This document shows, piece by piece, positions 17,387 through 25,743 of a stretch of 64,000 bases of DNA. The notes below the pieces were generated by a model. The model was not told the DNA's origin. It ran no database searches and was given only the letters and a program-made list of their open reading frames with translations. Each line of letters opens with the position of its first letter. The stretch's first letter is position 1. The translations under genes and the position numbers were made by a program. Origin of the DNA: Verrucomicrobiota bacterium (GTDB taxonomy: Bacteria; Verrucomicrobiota; Verrucomicrobiia; Limisphaerales; UBA1319); the NCBI GenBank assembly GCA_022709905.1, contig JAKLHY010000006.1, forward strand, positions 62,001-126,000, read 5' to 3'.

Positions 17387-18429
17387 TGCAAAAAAGTGGC
17401 ACAAATATTGCTGTTATTTTACTGACCTTCCTGGGGGTTGGATCCGCTCAGCTGATCCACGCTGGCGAGTCCGCCCCCTTCTCCAATTCTCCCGTCCCGA
17501 AGGCGGCCAATCGCACCACTGCGGTTTCACGAATCCAAACAACCGTCCCGAACGATCGTTCGGCGGCCCCTGTCGTTTTGGTCGGCGCAGAGGGGATCTA
17601 CCTGGCGGATCTCTTATCGGCTTTCACCAACGCACCCGTCCCGCATGTCCGGGTTGGCGACGCGCCGGCATTTGGACAGACCACCGTATTTCCGGCGTCC
17701 AAGCTTTTGGCGGTCTGGCGGGAAACCTCGCCCAATTCAGCTCCGACCAATTCCCTGGATTGCGGCGATCTTCGGGTGGCGCGGCGGTTTCGGACCTTGG
17801 ACGAAGTGGAAGTCAGGGAGATGTTGACGGATGCCTTGCAGAAGGAAGTCGTTCAGGAGCGTGGCGAACTTGAACTGCGCCTGGGTCGTGCCTGGACGGC
17901 GGTGCCGGTTCCCGAGGAACCGTTGGAGCTGCAATTTTTGGATTTGCCGCCGCGCGGGCTTCAATCCACGTTTCTTGTTCGTTTCCAATTGCGGACCGAA
18001 AGAGAACTGATTGGCACCTGGCAAATGGCATTGCAGGCCAAAGTTCTCAAGCCTGTCTGGGTGACCCAGACCGCCTTGCGTCGTGGCCAGACCATTGGAG
18101 AATCTGATGTCCTGCTGGAAAAGCGGGATATTCTGGCCTTGCGAGAACCCCTAAGCTCCTGGATGCCGGGAATGACGGAATTTGAATGCGCGAGCTACCT
18201 GGCGGCAGGAACGCCTCTTTATGCCCGATCGGTGCGTCCCCGATGCGTCGTCCGGCGAGGCGATATCGTCGAGGCCAGCATGCAAGATGGAATTCTCACC
18301 ATCTCTCTGAAAGTCGAGGTCCTGGAAGAAGGCACGCCTGGCCAAATCATTCGCGTGCGCAACCTGCAATCCAAACGAGAACTCCGAGCCAAAGTGCAAA
18401 ATGAACAGACTGTGCTTATCCATATGTAA
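17386..18429 (+). CDS. flgA: P-ring assembly chaperone FlgA
   Basis: 347 residues with an N-terminal signal peptide (IAVILLTFLGVGSAQLIHA) and a C-terminal SAF-type domain (about 220-347: KPVWVTQTALRRGQTIGESDVLLEKRDI, then GTPLYARSVRPRCVVRRGDIVEASMQDGILTISLKVEVLEEGTPGQIIRVRNLQSKRELRAKV) characteristic of FlgA. FlgA is a periplasmic chaperone for FlgI. Longer than the E. coli protein because of an extra N-terminal domain. Starts with a 1-base overlap on flgG and ends 29 bases inside flgH. Confidence 0.9.
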   Translation: MQKSGTNIAVILLTFLGVGSAQLIHAGESAPFSNSPVPKAANRTTAVSRIQTTVPNDRSAAPVVLVGAEGIYLADLLSAFTNAPVPHVRVGDAPAFGQTTVFPASKLLAVWRETSPNSAPTNSLDCGDLRVARRFRTLDEVEVREMLTDALQKEVVQERGELELRLGRAWTAVPVPEEPLELQFLDLPPRGLQSTFLVRFQLRTERELIGTWQMALQAKVLKPVWVTQTALRRGQTIGESDVLLEKRDILALREPLSSWMPGMTEFECASYLAAGTPLYARSVRPRCVVRRGDIVEASMQDGILTISLKVEVLEEGTPGQIIRVRNLQSKRELRAKVQNEQTVLIHM

Positions 18430-19033
18430 AAGCGGCGCCATTCTGGCGACGGCCGCAACCTTGTCCCTTTACGTTCATGCCGACTCCCTCTGGCGTGAAG
18501 ACTCCTCTCGGGCGATGTTTTCCGACAGGAAAGCCGGCCGGGTGGGCGACATCCTGACCATCGTTGTGCAGGAATCCAGCACCGCCAGCAAAGACGCCAA
18601 TACGAAAACGTCCAAGAAAAGCTCGGCCGATATCGCCCTGAAAACATTTCTTTACTCGCCGGACGCCAGCGGTTTGCTCACTCATAAGGGCCAGATGCCC
18701 GCCTTGAAATGGGACTCCGCCAACGATTTTGACGGCAGCGGGCAGGTCGGGAGCACTGAGAAAATTACCTCTCGCATCGCTGTCCGCGTCGTGGACGTTT
18801 TGCCAAATGGCAACCTGATGATTGAAGGCACCCGTCATACGGCCTTCTCCGGCGAAAACCAAGATGTCATCTTGCGCGGCTTGGTCAGACCTCCGGACAT
18901 TGCCGCCAACAACACCGTATTCAGTTACAATGTTGCTGATGTCAGCATTCAGATTGTCTCAAAGGGAGTGGCTACCTCGGCTCAAAAGAAGGGGTGGTTT
19001 GGCCGGATTTGGGACAAGGTGACGCCATTTTAA
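18401..19033 (+). CDS. flgH: Flagellar L-ring protein FlgH
   Basis: 210 residues. The FlgH core is clear: SLWREDSSRAMFSDRKAGRVGDILTIVVQESSTASKDANT, ITSRIAVRVVDVLPNGNLMIEGTR, GLVRPPDIAANNTVFSYNVADVSIQ. It forms the outer-membrane ring around the rod. FlgH is usually a lipoprotein, but here the signal segment (ILATAATLSLYVHA) is followed by Asp-Ser rather than a lipobox Cys, so processing by signal peptidase I is predicted. The start overlaps the end of flgA by 29 bases. Confidence 0.93.
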   Translation: MNRLCLSICKSGAILATAATLSLYVHADSLWREDSSRAMFSDRKAGRVGDILTIVVQESSTASKDANTKTSKKSSADIALKTFLYSPDASGLLTHKGQMPALKWDSANDFDGSGQVGSTEKITSRIAVRVVDVLPNGNLMIEGTRHTAFSGENQDVILRGLVRPPDIAANNTVFSYNVADVSIQIVSKGVATSAQKKGWFGRIWDKVTPF

Positions 19034-19044
19034 GATCGCTGACC

Positions 19045-20157
19045 ATGAATTTCCGTATTCATCTAGTTCTCTGTCTGGGGATCGGATTGCTTGCCTGCGA
19101 TTCAACCCGTGCGGCTTCGGCTCGCATCAAGGACCTGGTGATGGTTTCAGGTGCCCGCGACAACCAGCTGGTCGGCTATGGTCTGGTGGCAGGATTGGCG
19201 AACGACGGTGATAAGAATCCCACTTATACCGTCCAGAGCGTCGGGAACATGCTGCAACGGTTCGGCATCACGGTGCCTTCCTCGACCTTGTCATCGAAGA
19301 ATGTCGCTGCGGTTATAGTGACAGCTGATATCCCAGCCTTTGCCAAACCCGGCACTCGTTTGGATGTCGTGGTTTCAGCCATGGGGGATGCCAAATCACT
19401 GCAGGGCGGCACCTTGCTGCAGGTTCCTCTGTTGGGCGCCGACGGAAGAGTGTATGCCGTAGCCCAAGGTCCCTTGGCAGTTGGCGGCTTTTCGAGCGGT
19501 CAAGGGGGCGCGGGCGGTGCTACAGTGACCAAGAATCACCCTACCGTAGCCCAAATCATTAATGGCGCCATCGTAGAACGCGAGATCCCGGCCACAATCG
19601 TCCGGGACAACAGCCTCGAACTTGTTCTGCGCGAACCGGATTTCACCTCATCGGCCCGACTGGCCGCTGCCATCAACGAACAATTCACCCAGAGTGCCAC
19701 TCCCATCGACGCGACAACGATCAAAGTCGAATTGCCGCCGGGTCTTCAGGATTCAGCGGTGGACTTCATCGCCCGTCTCGAGGCCATTGAAATCACCCCA
19801 GACACTCCCGCGCGAATCGTCATCAATGAGCGCACCGGGACCATCGTTGCGAATTCCCGAATCCGGATCTCAGCCTGTGCGGTTTCCCATGGCAATCTCA
19901 CTATCAGCATCGCTTCAACCTTGAATGTTTCCCAACCGAATGCCTTCAGCCAACAGGGACGGACAGTGGTGACCCCAAGCACCGACACCCGGGTCAACGA
20001 GACGAAGGCTCCTATGGTGGCCCTGCCCGACCTTCCTACTGTGGAACAAGTGGCTACCTCACTCAATTCCCTGGGTGTCACTCCCCGCGACATGATGGCC
20101 ATTTTCCAGACGATGAAACAAGCCGGCGCTCTTCAGGCCGAGTTAATCCTGCGTTAA
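19045..20157 (+). CDS. flgI: Flagellar P-ring protein FlgI
   Basis: 370 residues from the ATG at 19045. The signal peptide (MNFRIHLVLCLGIGLLACDSTRAAS) is followed by ARIKDLVMVSGARDNQLVGYGLVAGLANDGD, the FlgI start, then VVSAMGDAKSLQGGTLLQVPLLGADGRVYAVAQGPLAVGGF and INERTGTIVANSRIRI. An in-frame ATG 51 bases upstream lies inside flgH and would mask the signal peptide, so it is rejected. It forms the periplasmic P ring. flgJ begins 2 bases after its stop. Confidence 0.95.
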   Translation: MNFRIHLVLCLGIGLLACDSTRAASARIKDLVMVSGARDNQLVGYGLVAGLANDGDKNPTYTVQSVGNMLQRFGITVPSSTLSSKNVAAVIVTADIPAFAKPGTRLDVVVSAMGDAKSLQGGTLLQVPLLGADGRVYAVAQGPLAVGGFSSGQGGAGGATVTKNHPTVAQIINGAIVEREIPATIVRDNSLELVLREPDFTSSARLAAAINEQFTQSATPIDATTIKVELPPGLQDSAVDFIARLEAIEITPDTPARIVINERTGTIVANSRIRISACAVSHGNLTISIASTLNVSQPNAFSQQGRTVVTPSTDTRVNETKAPMVALPDLPTVEQVATSLNSLGVTPRDMMAIFQTMKQAGALQAELILR

Positions 20158-20159
20158 CC

Positions 20160-20537
20160 ATGGATATCCCCCCCCTCCAACGATCCCTCCCCACATCGCA
20201 CCTGCCGATTGAGAAACTGGCCGGAAATCCCCGCCTGTCCGAGCAGGAGAAGGTTCACGAAATCAGCCGTCAGTTTGAGGCAATCCTGCTGCGACAAATT
20301 CTCAGGGATGCCCAAAAAACGGTTTTTTCATCTGACATTCAGAACGATTCGGTCAGCGGTAGCATCTATCAGGAAATGATTACCCAGCAGCTGGCCGACA
20401 GCATCAGCCAATCCGGCGCGCTCGGATTCGCCGACAGCTTGGAGAAACAGCTTTCCCGACAAAAGCCCTCCCCTAAAACTGGGGCCAGCCCCAAGCCGGC
20501 CATCCAGCCGTTCTCCACCCCACGTCAACAACATTGA
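20160..20537 (+). CDS. flgJ: Rod-binding protein FlgJ (N-terminal domain only)
   Basis: 125 residues. HEISRQFEAILLRQILRDAQKT and YQEMITQQLADSISQSGALGFADSLEKQL are the FlgJ rod-binding domain. The muramidase domain found in enteric FlgJ is absent, as in many bacteria, so a separate enzyme must open the peptidoglycan. The C-terminus is a Pro/Lys-rich tail. It lies between flgI and the FlgN-like gene. Confidence 0.85.
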   Translation: MDIPPLQRSLPTSHLPIEKLAGNPRLSEQEKVHEISRQFEAILLRQILRDAQKTVFSSDIQNDSVSGSIYQEMITQQLADSISQSGALGFADSLEKQLSRQKPSPKTGASPKPAIQPFSTPRQQH

Positions 20538-20546
20538 TTGCCTCTC

Positions 20547-21044
20547 ATGATACCGCATTTAGACAATTTGATTGAAGCGCTTCGGGACGAACTTAAACAG
20601 TACGGAGAAATGCTGGCTTTGTTGGATCAGCAACAAGAATTCGTGCTCAGCCATGCGGTCGATGAGGTGTTGAGCACCGTGTCGGCCGTCAATCAACAAT
20701 CCGGCGCGGTGCAAGCCGCGCGCCGTCATCGGGAGCAATGCCAGCAGGCACTCGCCGCGGCCTTTCAACAGCCTCGCCCCGCGGCCTTTGCTGAGATCAT
20801 CCCGCTCCTCCCGGAGGATTACCGTCCGTTGGTTCAAGCTTTAGTCGATGAGAATAACGAGCTCTTGTTGCGCATCCAGCGGCGCGTCCGACAAAACCAC
20901 CTGCTACTCAGCCGCTGTCTCGATCTCATGCAACGTTTCATGAACAGCCTGTTTCCGGGGCTGCGCCCGACGCTTTACACAGGCACCGGCTCCCTCCTCT
21001 CAGCCAATCTCCCCCCGACGGCTCGATACGAGGCCGTCGGATAA
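20547..21044 (+). CDS. flgN: FlgN-like flagellar export chaperone
   Basis: 165 residues, almost entirely helical with Leu/Gln/Glu-rich heptads (LIEALRDELKQYGEMLALLDQQQEFVLSHAVDEV, then LVDENNELLLRIQRRVRQNHLLLSRCLDLMQRFM), the pattern of FlgN. It sits directly before flgK and flgL, whose products are the clients of FlgN elsewhere. The ATG at 20547 is used; a TTG 9 bases upstream is possible. Sequence identity in this family is weak, so the call rests partly on position. Confidence 0.75.
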   Translation: MIPHLDNLIEALRDELKQYGEMLALLDQQQEFVLSHAVDEVLSTVSAVNQQSGAVQAARRHREQCQQALAAAFQQPRPAAFAEIIPLLPEDYRPLVQALVDENNELLLRIQRRVRQNHLLLSRCLDLMQRFMNSLFPGLRPTLYTGTGSLLSANLPPTARYEAVG

Positions 21045-21056
21045 CCCCAACGGATC

Positions 21057-22487
21057 ATGTTGGACCTCTACGGAACCCTGAGCCTTGGCCAACGCTCCCT
21101 GCAAACTCAACGGCAGGGGGTCGAAATCGCCGGCCACAACCTGGCCAACGTCAACAATCCCGCCTACACCCGTCAGCGCCTGATCATTCAGACCTCTCAG
21201 GCTGTGCCCTCCGCCATCGGCCCCCAGGGAACGGGGGCGGACGGCGTGGCCATCCAGCAGTTGCGCAACACCCTGGTGGATCGTCAACTGCAAGGGGAAA
21301 TCAGCACCCGCGGCTATCTCCAAGCCAAGCAACAAGCCCTCCAATATGCCCAGGCCGATTTGGGGCAGGAAATCGATCGCCAATCCGCCACCGCCGAAAG
21401 CGCTTCCGCTTCGGAGGGGGTCGGCGCGCAATATAGCCTCGCCGAGGGATTGTCCGATCTTTTCAATAACTTCCAAAGCCTCGCAACCAATCCCACTTCC
21501 ATGGCCGAACGCCAAGTCCTCATGATGAAGGCCCAAACCTTGGCCACGCAGTTTAACCAAGTCGATCAGCGCCTCGGGGAACTGCGGGGATTCCTGAACG
21601 AATCCCTCCAAACAGACATCGACAAGGTCAATCAGTTGGTCGAAGAAATTGCCCGCCTGAACAACCAGGTTTTCAATAGCGAGGTGAATGGTTTCGGCGT
21701 GGCCAATGACTTGCGAGACACCCGTCAGGCAAAAATCGAGGAACTCGCCGGCTTGACCCGCATCCAAACAGTCGAACAAGCCAACGGCATGATCGACGTG
21801 GCCATTGAAGGTCAGGACTTAATCCTGGGTAATCAGAAAATCGATTCGCTCGAAATCCACGATGCCGGCAGTGGACAATGGCTGGCGCGCACCCGGTCGG
21901 CCGGTCAAAACCTGACATTAACCGGCGGCAAAATGCAGGGAACAATCGATGCCCGGGACCGCGACGTCCGCAAACTCAAAGAAGACCTGAACGGCCTCGC
22001 CGCCTTGCTGATCGATGAGGTCAACAAGATCCACATCGCCGGATTCAGCCTGAACGGCTCAACCGGCGCCCGATTCTTCAACGGCACCCACGCCGGCGAT
22101 ATCGAAGCCAACGTTGACCTGCTCAACAATCCCGCCCTGGTCCAAGCCAGTGGCTCCGCGACCGCGCCAGGCGATAATTCCGCCGCCCTCGCCATGGCCA
22201 AGCTGGGCAATGCCACCTTTGAACCCCTGAACAACCAGAGCTTCAGCCAGGGTTATGGTCAGACCGTCGCCACCCTCGGTCAGTCGCTCTCGTCCGTCAA
22301 CAATCAACTCACTGATCAGGAGGTGGTCGAAAAGTTGCTCAAACGCCAGCGCGATTCCTACAGCGGAGTTTCCCTGGACGAGGAAATGACCGAACTCATG
22401 AAATTCCAAAAGGCGTTCGAAGCGTCGGCGCGTTTGATTAACACGGTCGACGAAATGCTGGACACCGTGATCTCCCTGAAACGCTAG
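21057..22487 (+). CDS. flgK: Hook-filament junction protein FlgK
   Basis: 476 residues. N-terminus LYGTLSLGQRSLQTQRQGVEIAGHNLANVNNPAYTRQRL and C-terminus GVSLDEEMTELMKFQKAFEASARLINTVDEMLDTVISL are the FlgK signatures; the FlgK helical region (LVEEIARLNNQVF, DLRDTRQAKIEELAGL) lies near residues 185-240. First junction protein between hook and filament. It lies 12 bases after the FlgN-like gene and 10 before flgL. Confidence 0.95.
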   Translation: MLDLYGTLSLGQRSLQTQRQGVEIAGHNLANVNNPAYTRQRLIIQTSQAVPSAIGPQGTGADGVAIQQLRNTLVDRQLQGEISTRGYLQAKQQALQYAQADLGQEIDRQSATAESASASEGVGAQYSLAEGLSDLFNNFQSLATNPTSMAERQVLMMKAQTLATQFNQVDQRLGELRGFLNESLQTDIDKVNQLVEEIARLNNQVFNSEVNGFGVANDLRDTRQAKIEELAGLTRIQTVEQANGMIDVAIEGQDLILGNQKIDSLEIHDAGSGQWLARTRSAGQNLTLTGGKMQGTIDARDRDVRKLKEDLNGLAALLIDEVNKIHIAGFSLNGSTGARFFNGTHAGDIEANVDLLNNPALVQASGSATAPGDNSAALAMAKLGNATFEPLNNQSFSQGYGQTVATLGQSLSSVNNQLTDQEVVEKLLKRQRDSYSGVSLDEEMTELMKFQKAFEASARLINTVDEMLDTVISLKR

Positions 22488-22497
22488 GTAATCGCCT

Positions 22498-23436
22498 ATG
22501 AGAGTCACCGCCAACACCTTTCCCGACACCTTGGTTGATCAACTCAGCCAACTCGCAGTCCGACAAAACCGTCTGCAAAGCCAGGCTGCCACCGGCCAAC
22601 GGATCCAGTTGCCCGAGGATGATCCCACCGCCATGCGCCGCGTGATCGACCTGCAGAACGAAAGCAAAAATCTCGGCCAATACCAGCGCAATATTTCCAC
22701 CTTGAAGGAATATGCTGGCGCTTCGTTCATGGCCATCAAGTCTCTCGAGAAAATCTGCGACCGCGCCGGCGAAATTGCCACTCTGGCCGATGACACCAAA
22801 TCACCCGAAGAGTTGCGCATTTATGCCATCGAGATCAATCAACTCCTGGAGCAGTCGGTCCAATTAGCGAACACCAAACACCGAGGCGACTATCTGTTCG
22901 GCGGCACTCAAACGGATAAACCCCCGTTTACTCTTGGCCCTGTGGAGACCAATGGCCGGGTCAATAGCGTTAGCTACAACGGAAATTCGGACCTTCCCCA
23001 AAACGAAATCGCGGAGGATACCATGCTCACCGTTCAGGTGCCCGGCAGTAATACCGCCACCACCGGCACCCGCGGGCTGATTGTCGATGCAACCTCCGGC
23101 GCCGACTTTTTTCAGCATTTGATTTCCCTTCGAGACAACCTCTATGCCGGCGACACGGAGACTATCGTAAAAACCGATCGCGTCAACCTCGCCAAGGACG
23201 AGGAAAACATCCTCTTCCATCTCGGCACCAACGGAGCCATCCAAAGCCGACTCGAAACAGCCTCGACGGTTGCCCAAACCCGCGGAAACTCGATCGAGGT
23301 CCTCATCTCAAATGAGGCCGATGCCGACCTCGCCCAAACCCTCGTCCGACTAAACGAGGCCCAGAACGCTTACAAGGCAGCCCTGCAAAGCGGCGCCACC
23401 ATTCTCAGCAGATCCCTGATGGATTACCTGAGGTAA
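22498..23436 (+). CDS. flgL: Hook-filament junction protein FlgL
   Basis: 312 residues, flagellin-like ends: MRVTANTFPDTLVDQLSQLAVRQNRLQSQAATGQRIQLPEDDPTAMRRVIDLQ and LAQTLVRLNEAQNAYKAALQSGATILSRSLMDYL. The length and lack of a large variable domain point to FlgL rather than filament flagellin. Last gene of the flagellar block; convergent with the next gene, with no clear intrinsic terminator between them. Confidence 0.93.
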   Translation: MRVTANTFPDTLVDQLSQLAVRQNRLQSQAATGQRIQLPEDDPTAMRRVIDLQNESKNLGQYQRNISTLKEYAGASFMAIKSLEKICDRAGEIATLADDTKSPEELRIYAIEINQLLEQSVQLANTKHRGDYLFGGTQTDKPPFTLGPVETNGRVNSVSYNGNSDLPQNEIAEDTMLTVQVPGSNTATTGTRGLIVDATSGADFFQHLISLRDNLYAGDTETIVKTDRVNLAKDEENILFHLGTNGAIQSRLETASTVAQTRGNSIEVLISNEADADLAQTLVRLNEAQNAYKAALQSGATILSRSLMDYLR

Positions 23437-23483
23437 CCCCAGCCGAGGGATCTCCTCTGCGGCGCCCTCCATCTCGATCGCAT

Positions 23484-24032
23484 TTATTTCTGTCCTGTGC
23501 CCTTGAACTCGGAACCTTTCCGGGCAAACAGCAGATTGAAGGTGGTCATCGCGCCATAGCACCGGGACACATACTGCTGCATTTCGATCTTGTCCGCGTC
23601 ACTCAATACTGAATGGGCATTGATCTTTTGCTCCAACACCCGAAGCTGATTTCGGATTCCAATGATCTTATGGAAGAACACTTCCAGGGGAATCTCCTTC
23701 GCCTGCAGGGTGGCATCCGAGGGATGCAGCACCATGCGGCCTCGTTGCCATCGCGTTCCCAACTCGTCCACGACAGCCTCGGGCTTTTCCCATCCCATCC
23801 GTTGGAGCAGGGCTTCCAAGGCCTGTTCCAGAAACTGATCCAACGGCTGCTCCAATCCGGCAAAGGCCACTCGAGGCTCGGCCGGCTGAATGCCACTGAC
23901 CTCGGGGGCGATTGCGCGCACGCCGTCCTCAAAGCGCACCTCCGCCGCGTGCTCGGTCAGCGCCTTTACCACCCCCGATCCATACTGGGGATGATGAATT
24001 CTCATGCCGATATGCATCGATTCAATCTTCAT
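23484..24032 (-). CDS. Hypothetical protein with N-terminal SH3/Tudor-like module
   Basis: 182 residues, not recognised as a named family. The first 45 residues (MHIGMRIHHPQYGSGVVKALTEHAAEVRFEDGVRAIAP) resemble the small beta-barrel of CarD/TRCF or the UvrD C-terminal Tudor module, which bind RNA polymerase. The remainder is helical (LDQFLEQALEALLQRMGWEKPE, FFHKIIGIRNQLRVLEQKINAHSVLSDADKIEMQQYVSRCYGAMTTFNLLF). Transcribed toward flgL. A nucleic-acid or polymerase-associated role is possible but unproven. Confidence 0.65.
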   Translation of the reverse strand: MKIESMHIGMRIHHPQYGSGVVKALTEHAAEVRFEDGVRAIAPEVSGIQPAEPRVAFAGLEQPLDQFLEQALEALLQRMGWEKPEAVVDELGTRWQRGRMVLHPSDATLQAKEIPLEVFFHKIIGIRNQLRVLEQKINAHSVLSDADKIEMQQYVSRCYGAMTTFNLLFARKGSEFKGTGQK

Positions 24033-24191
24033 GGCGATATCCGGCGCTTACCCTGACCCGATCCTGGATCGCTTTCAAATGAAAAACGGTGAATTGTATC
24101 GTCATTGAGGTTATAAAGGGATTGAAGGCCTGTAATGGAAGCCTGTCATGCCCTGCGTAAACTTGATGTCTGACGAACCTGTTTGAATGAT

Positions 24192-24521
24192 ATGAAAAAA
24201 GTCAAAACCGACGAACTCTACAACCATCTCAGCGAGTTTCTTCAATCCAAGGGAATCGAGCTGAAGGATGGAAGCTATGCGCAACGCATTCAGAAGGGCT
24301 GCTCCTTGTTGAGCGAAGCCATCAACTTCACCCAAACCAGCCTCAAACGGGCAAAAACCGGAGTGGACCGAAAACTCGACCGGATGCGCGAGGCGATTCA
24401 CCAGCAAACCGCGCCGAAAACCTCCAAGCCTCCCGGGAAACCCTCCAAAGCCTCCCGCAATCGGGCCGCCAAACCAACCGCTAAGAAGGCTGGATCTGCC
24501 CGCAAAAATCGAAAAGCCTGA
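24192..24521 (+). CDS. Small protein with histone-H1-like Lys/Ala/Pro tail
   Basis: 109 residues from the ATG at 24192 (another ATG lies 9 bases upstream). The N-terminal 65 residues are helical (KVKTDELYNHLSEFLQSKGIELKDGSYAQRIQKGCSLLSEAINFTQ). The last 40 are low-complexity Lys/Pro/Ala/Arg (APKTSKPPGKPSKASRNR and AKPTAKKAGSARKNRKA), like the tails of eukaryotic H1 and of bacterial Hc1-type proteins. DNA or RNA binding is a fair inference from the tail. Single gene, convergent with the glycosyltransferase gene. Confidence 0.65.
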   Translation: MKKVKTDELYNHLSEFLQSKGIELKDGSYAQRIQKGCSLLSEAINFTQTSLKRAKTGVDRKLDRMREAIHQQTAPKTSKPPGKPSKASRNRAAKPTAKKAGSARKNRKA

Positions 24522-24529
24522 ACCCGCGA

Positions 24530-25543
24530 TCAAGCCGCCAGAAGAAAATCGGATCCTTCGGCAAACCCGCGCTTGACTAATCGCTCCCGGATCAGTTCGC
24601 GCGCGTTTGGCTTTGACACATATCCCAGGATAAAAACGTCGCTCGGGGAAGGAATTTCGTTCGGCGAAAAAACCAGGCGCCCCTGGTAATTCCGGCCAAT
24701 CTTCCGGTCGTCGATGTCAATATATCCGTCAATCCGGATCCCCTCCTTTTCCAGGTAGCCAACCCTTCGGCGGGTCAGGCGACCCGCTCCCCATACAAGG
24801 AACCGTCGCCGCCCCGCTTCCCGCCTCAGCCACCGCGCTAAATAAACCGCTTTGCACCGATAAAATGCCTCCAAATCATAACGCGGATCCCTGCGCGATA
24901 ACCGATGGGGAGCATCGTTCCATCTCAGAAGCACTTTCGGCACTTTCGCCATGACCACACCCGCCTCAAGCCAGCGCAGCCAGAGCTCGTAGTCCTCGGG
25001 GAAATCTCCCTGCCGATAATTGCCGTGCTTCGCAGGCAGATCCGACCGGAACATCACCGACGGATGAGCAAAGGGAGACTCCACGAACCGCCCGAGCTGT
25101 ATCTCAATGGGATTCCTGAGCGAGTTGATCCAGTCCACATGCCGAGCATAGCCGGCATAACGAAGCCGATCTCCGCCAAATTCCACAAGGCATCCCACCA
25201 GACCAATGTCCGGATTCCGCTCCAGAAAGCTCCATTGTTCCTCCAGACGGTCTGCGGTCGAGATGTCATCGGCATCCATCCGAGCCAAATGCCTCGCCCG
25301 CGCCAAGGCCAATCCTTGGTTCAACGAAGCGACGATCCCCCGATGAGGCCGTCGCACCCACCGGATTCGCGGATCCCGTCGCGCCCACTGCGCCATCAAT
25401 CTGGGCGTTTCGTCCGTGGATCCATCGTCGACCACAATCAGTTCCCAATCTTGCAGGGTTTGACGAACCATGCTGATGACGGCACGCTCCAGCGTGGCTG
25501 CCGCATTAAAAACGGGCATAAGCACACTCACTCTCGCAGTCAT
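24530..25543 (-). CDS. Family 2 glycosyltransferase with C-terminal Rossmann-like domain
   Basis: 337 residues from the ATG at 25543, which has GGGAA 4 bases upstream. GT-A fold: VSVLMPVFNAAATLERAV, VVDDGSTDET, and the metal/nucleotide-binding RMDADDIS; FPEDYELWLRW carries the probable catalytic acid. After residue 245 a second part (RFLVWGAGRLTRRRVGYLEKEGIRIDGYIDIDDR) has a nucleotide-binding-like glycine motif. An upstream in-frame start at 25732 would put 63 residues without similarity before the GT motif and is not used. It likely adds a sugar to a surface glycan; donor and acceptor unknown. Confidence 0.85.
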   Translation of the reverse strand: MTARVSVLMPVFNAAATLERAVISMVRQTLQDWELIVVDDGSTDETPRLMAQWARRDPRIRWVRRPHRGIVASLNQGLALARARHLARMDADDISTADRLEEQWSFLERNPDIGLVGCLVEFGGDRLRYAGYARHVDWINSLRNPIEIQLGRFVESPFAHPSVMFRSDLPAKHGNYRQGDFPEDYELWLRWLEAGVVMAKVPKVLLRWNDAPHRLSRRDPRYDLEAFYRCKAVYLARWLRREAGRRRFLVWGAGRLTRRRVGYLEKEGIRIDGYIDIDDRKIGRNYQGRLVFSPNEIPSPSDVFILGYVSKPNARELIRERLVKRGFAEGSDFLLAA

Positions 25544-25698
25544 GGCGTTCCCAGAATAGAATCCCTTGAGGACATCGGGCAAATCTGTTTTGAGTCCCTG
25601 CAAATCCTCAGGTGGAGTTTTGTATCCAGCGATTGCCCATTGGAAAACGGTATGAGGTTGCGAATCCATGGAGCCGCGGCATGATGTCCAGCATGAGC

Positions 25699-25728
25699 TT
25701 GATGTAACAAACAGATTACGGGCATAAT
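25699..25728 (+). promoter_or_regulatory. Possible sigma-70 promoter for the Sel1-repeat gene
   Basis: TTGATG (25699-25704) and CATAAT (25723-25728) are separated by 18 bases; the predicted start near 25735 leaves a 9-base leader before the ATG at 25744. Confidence 0.35.
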
Positions 25729-25743
25729 CCACCCGGACCGGTC

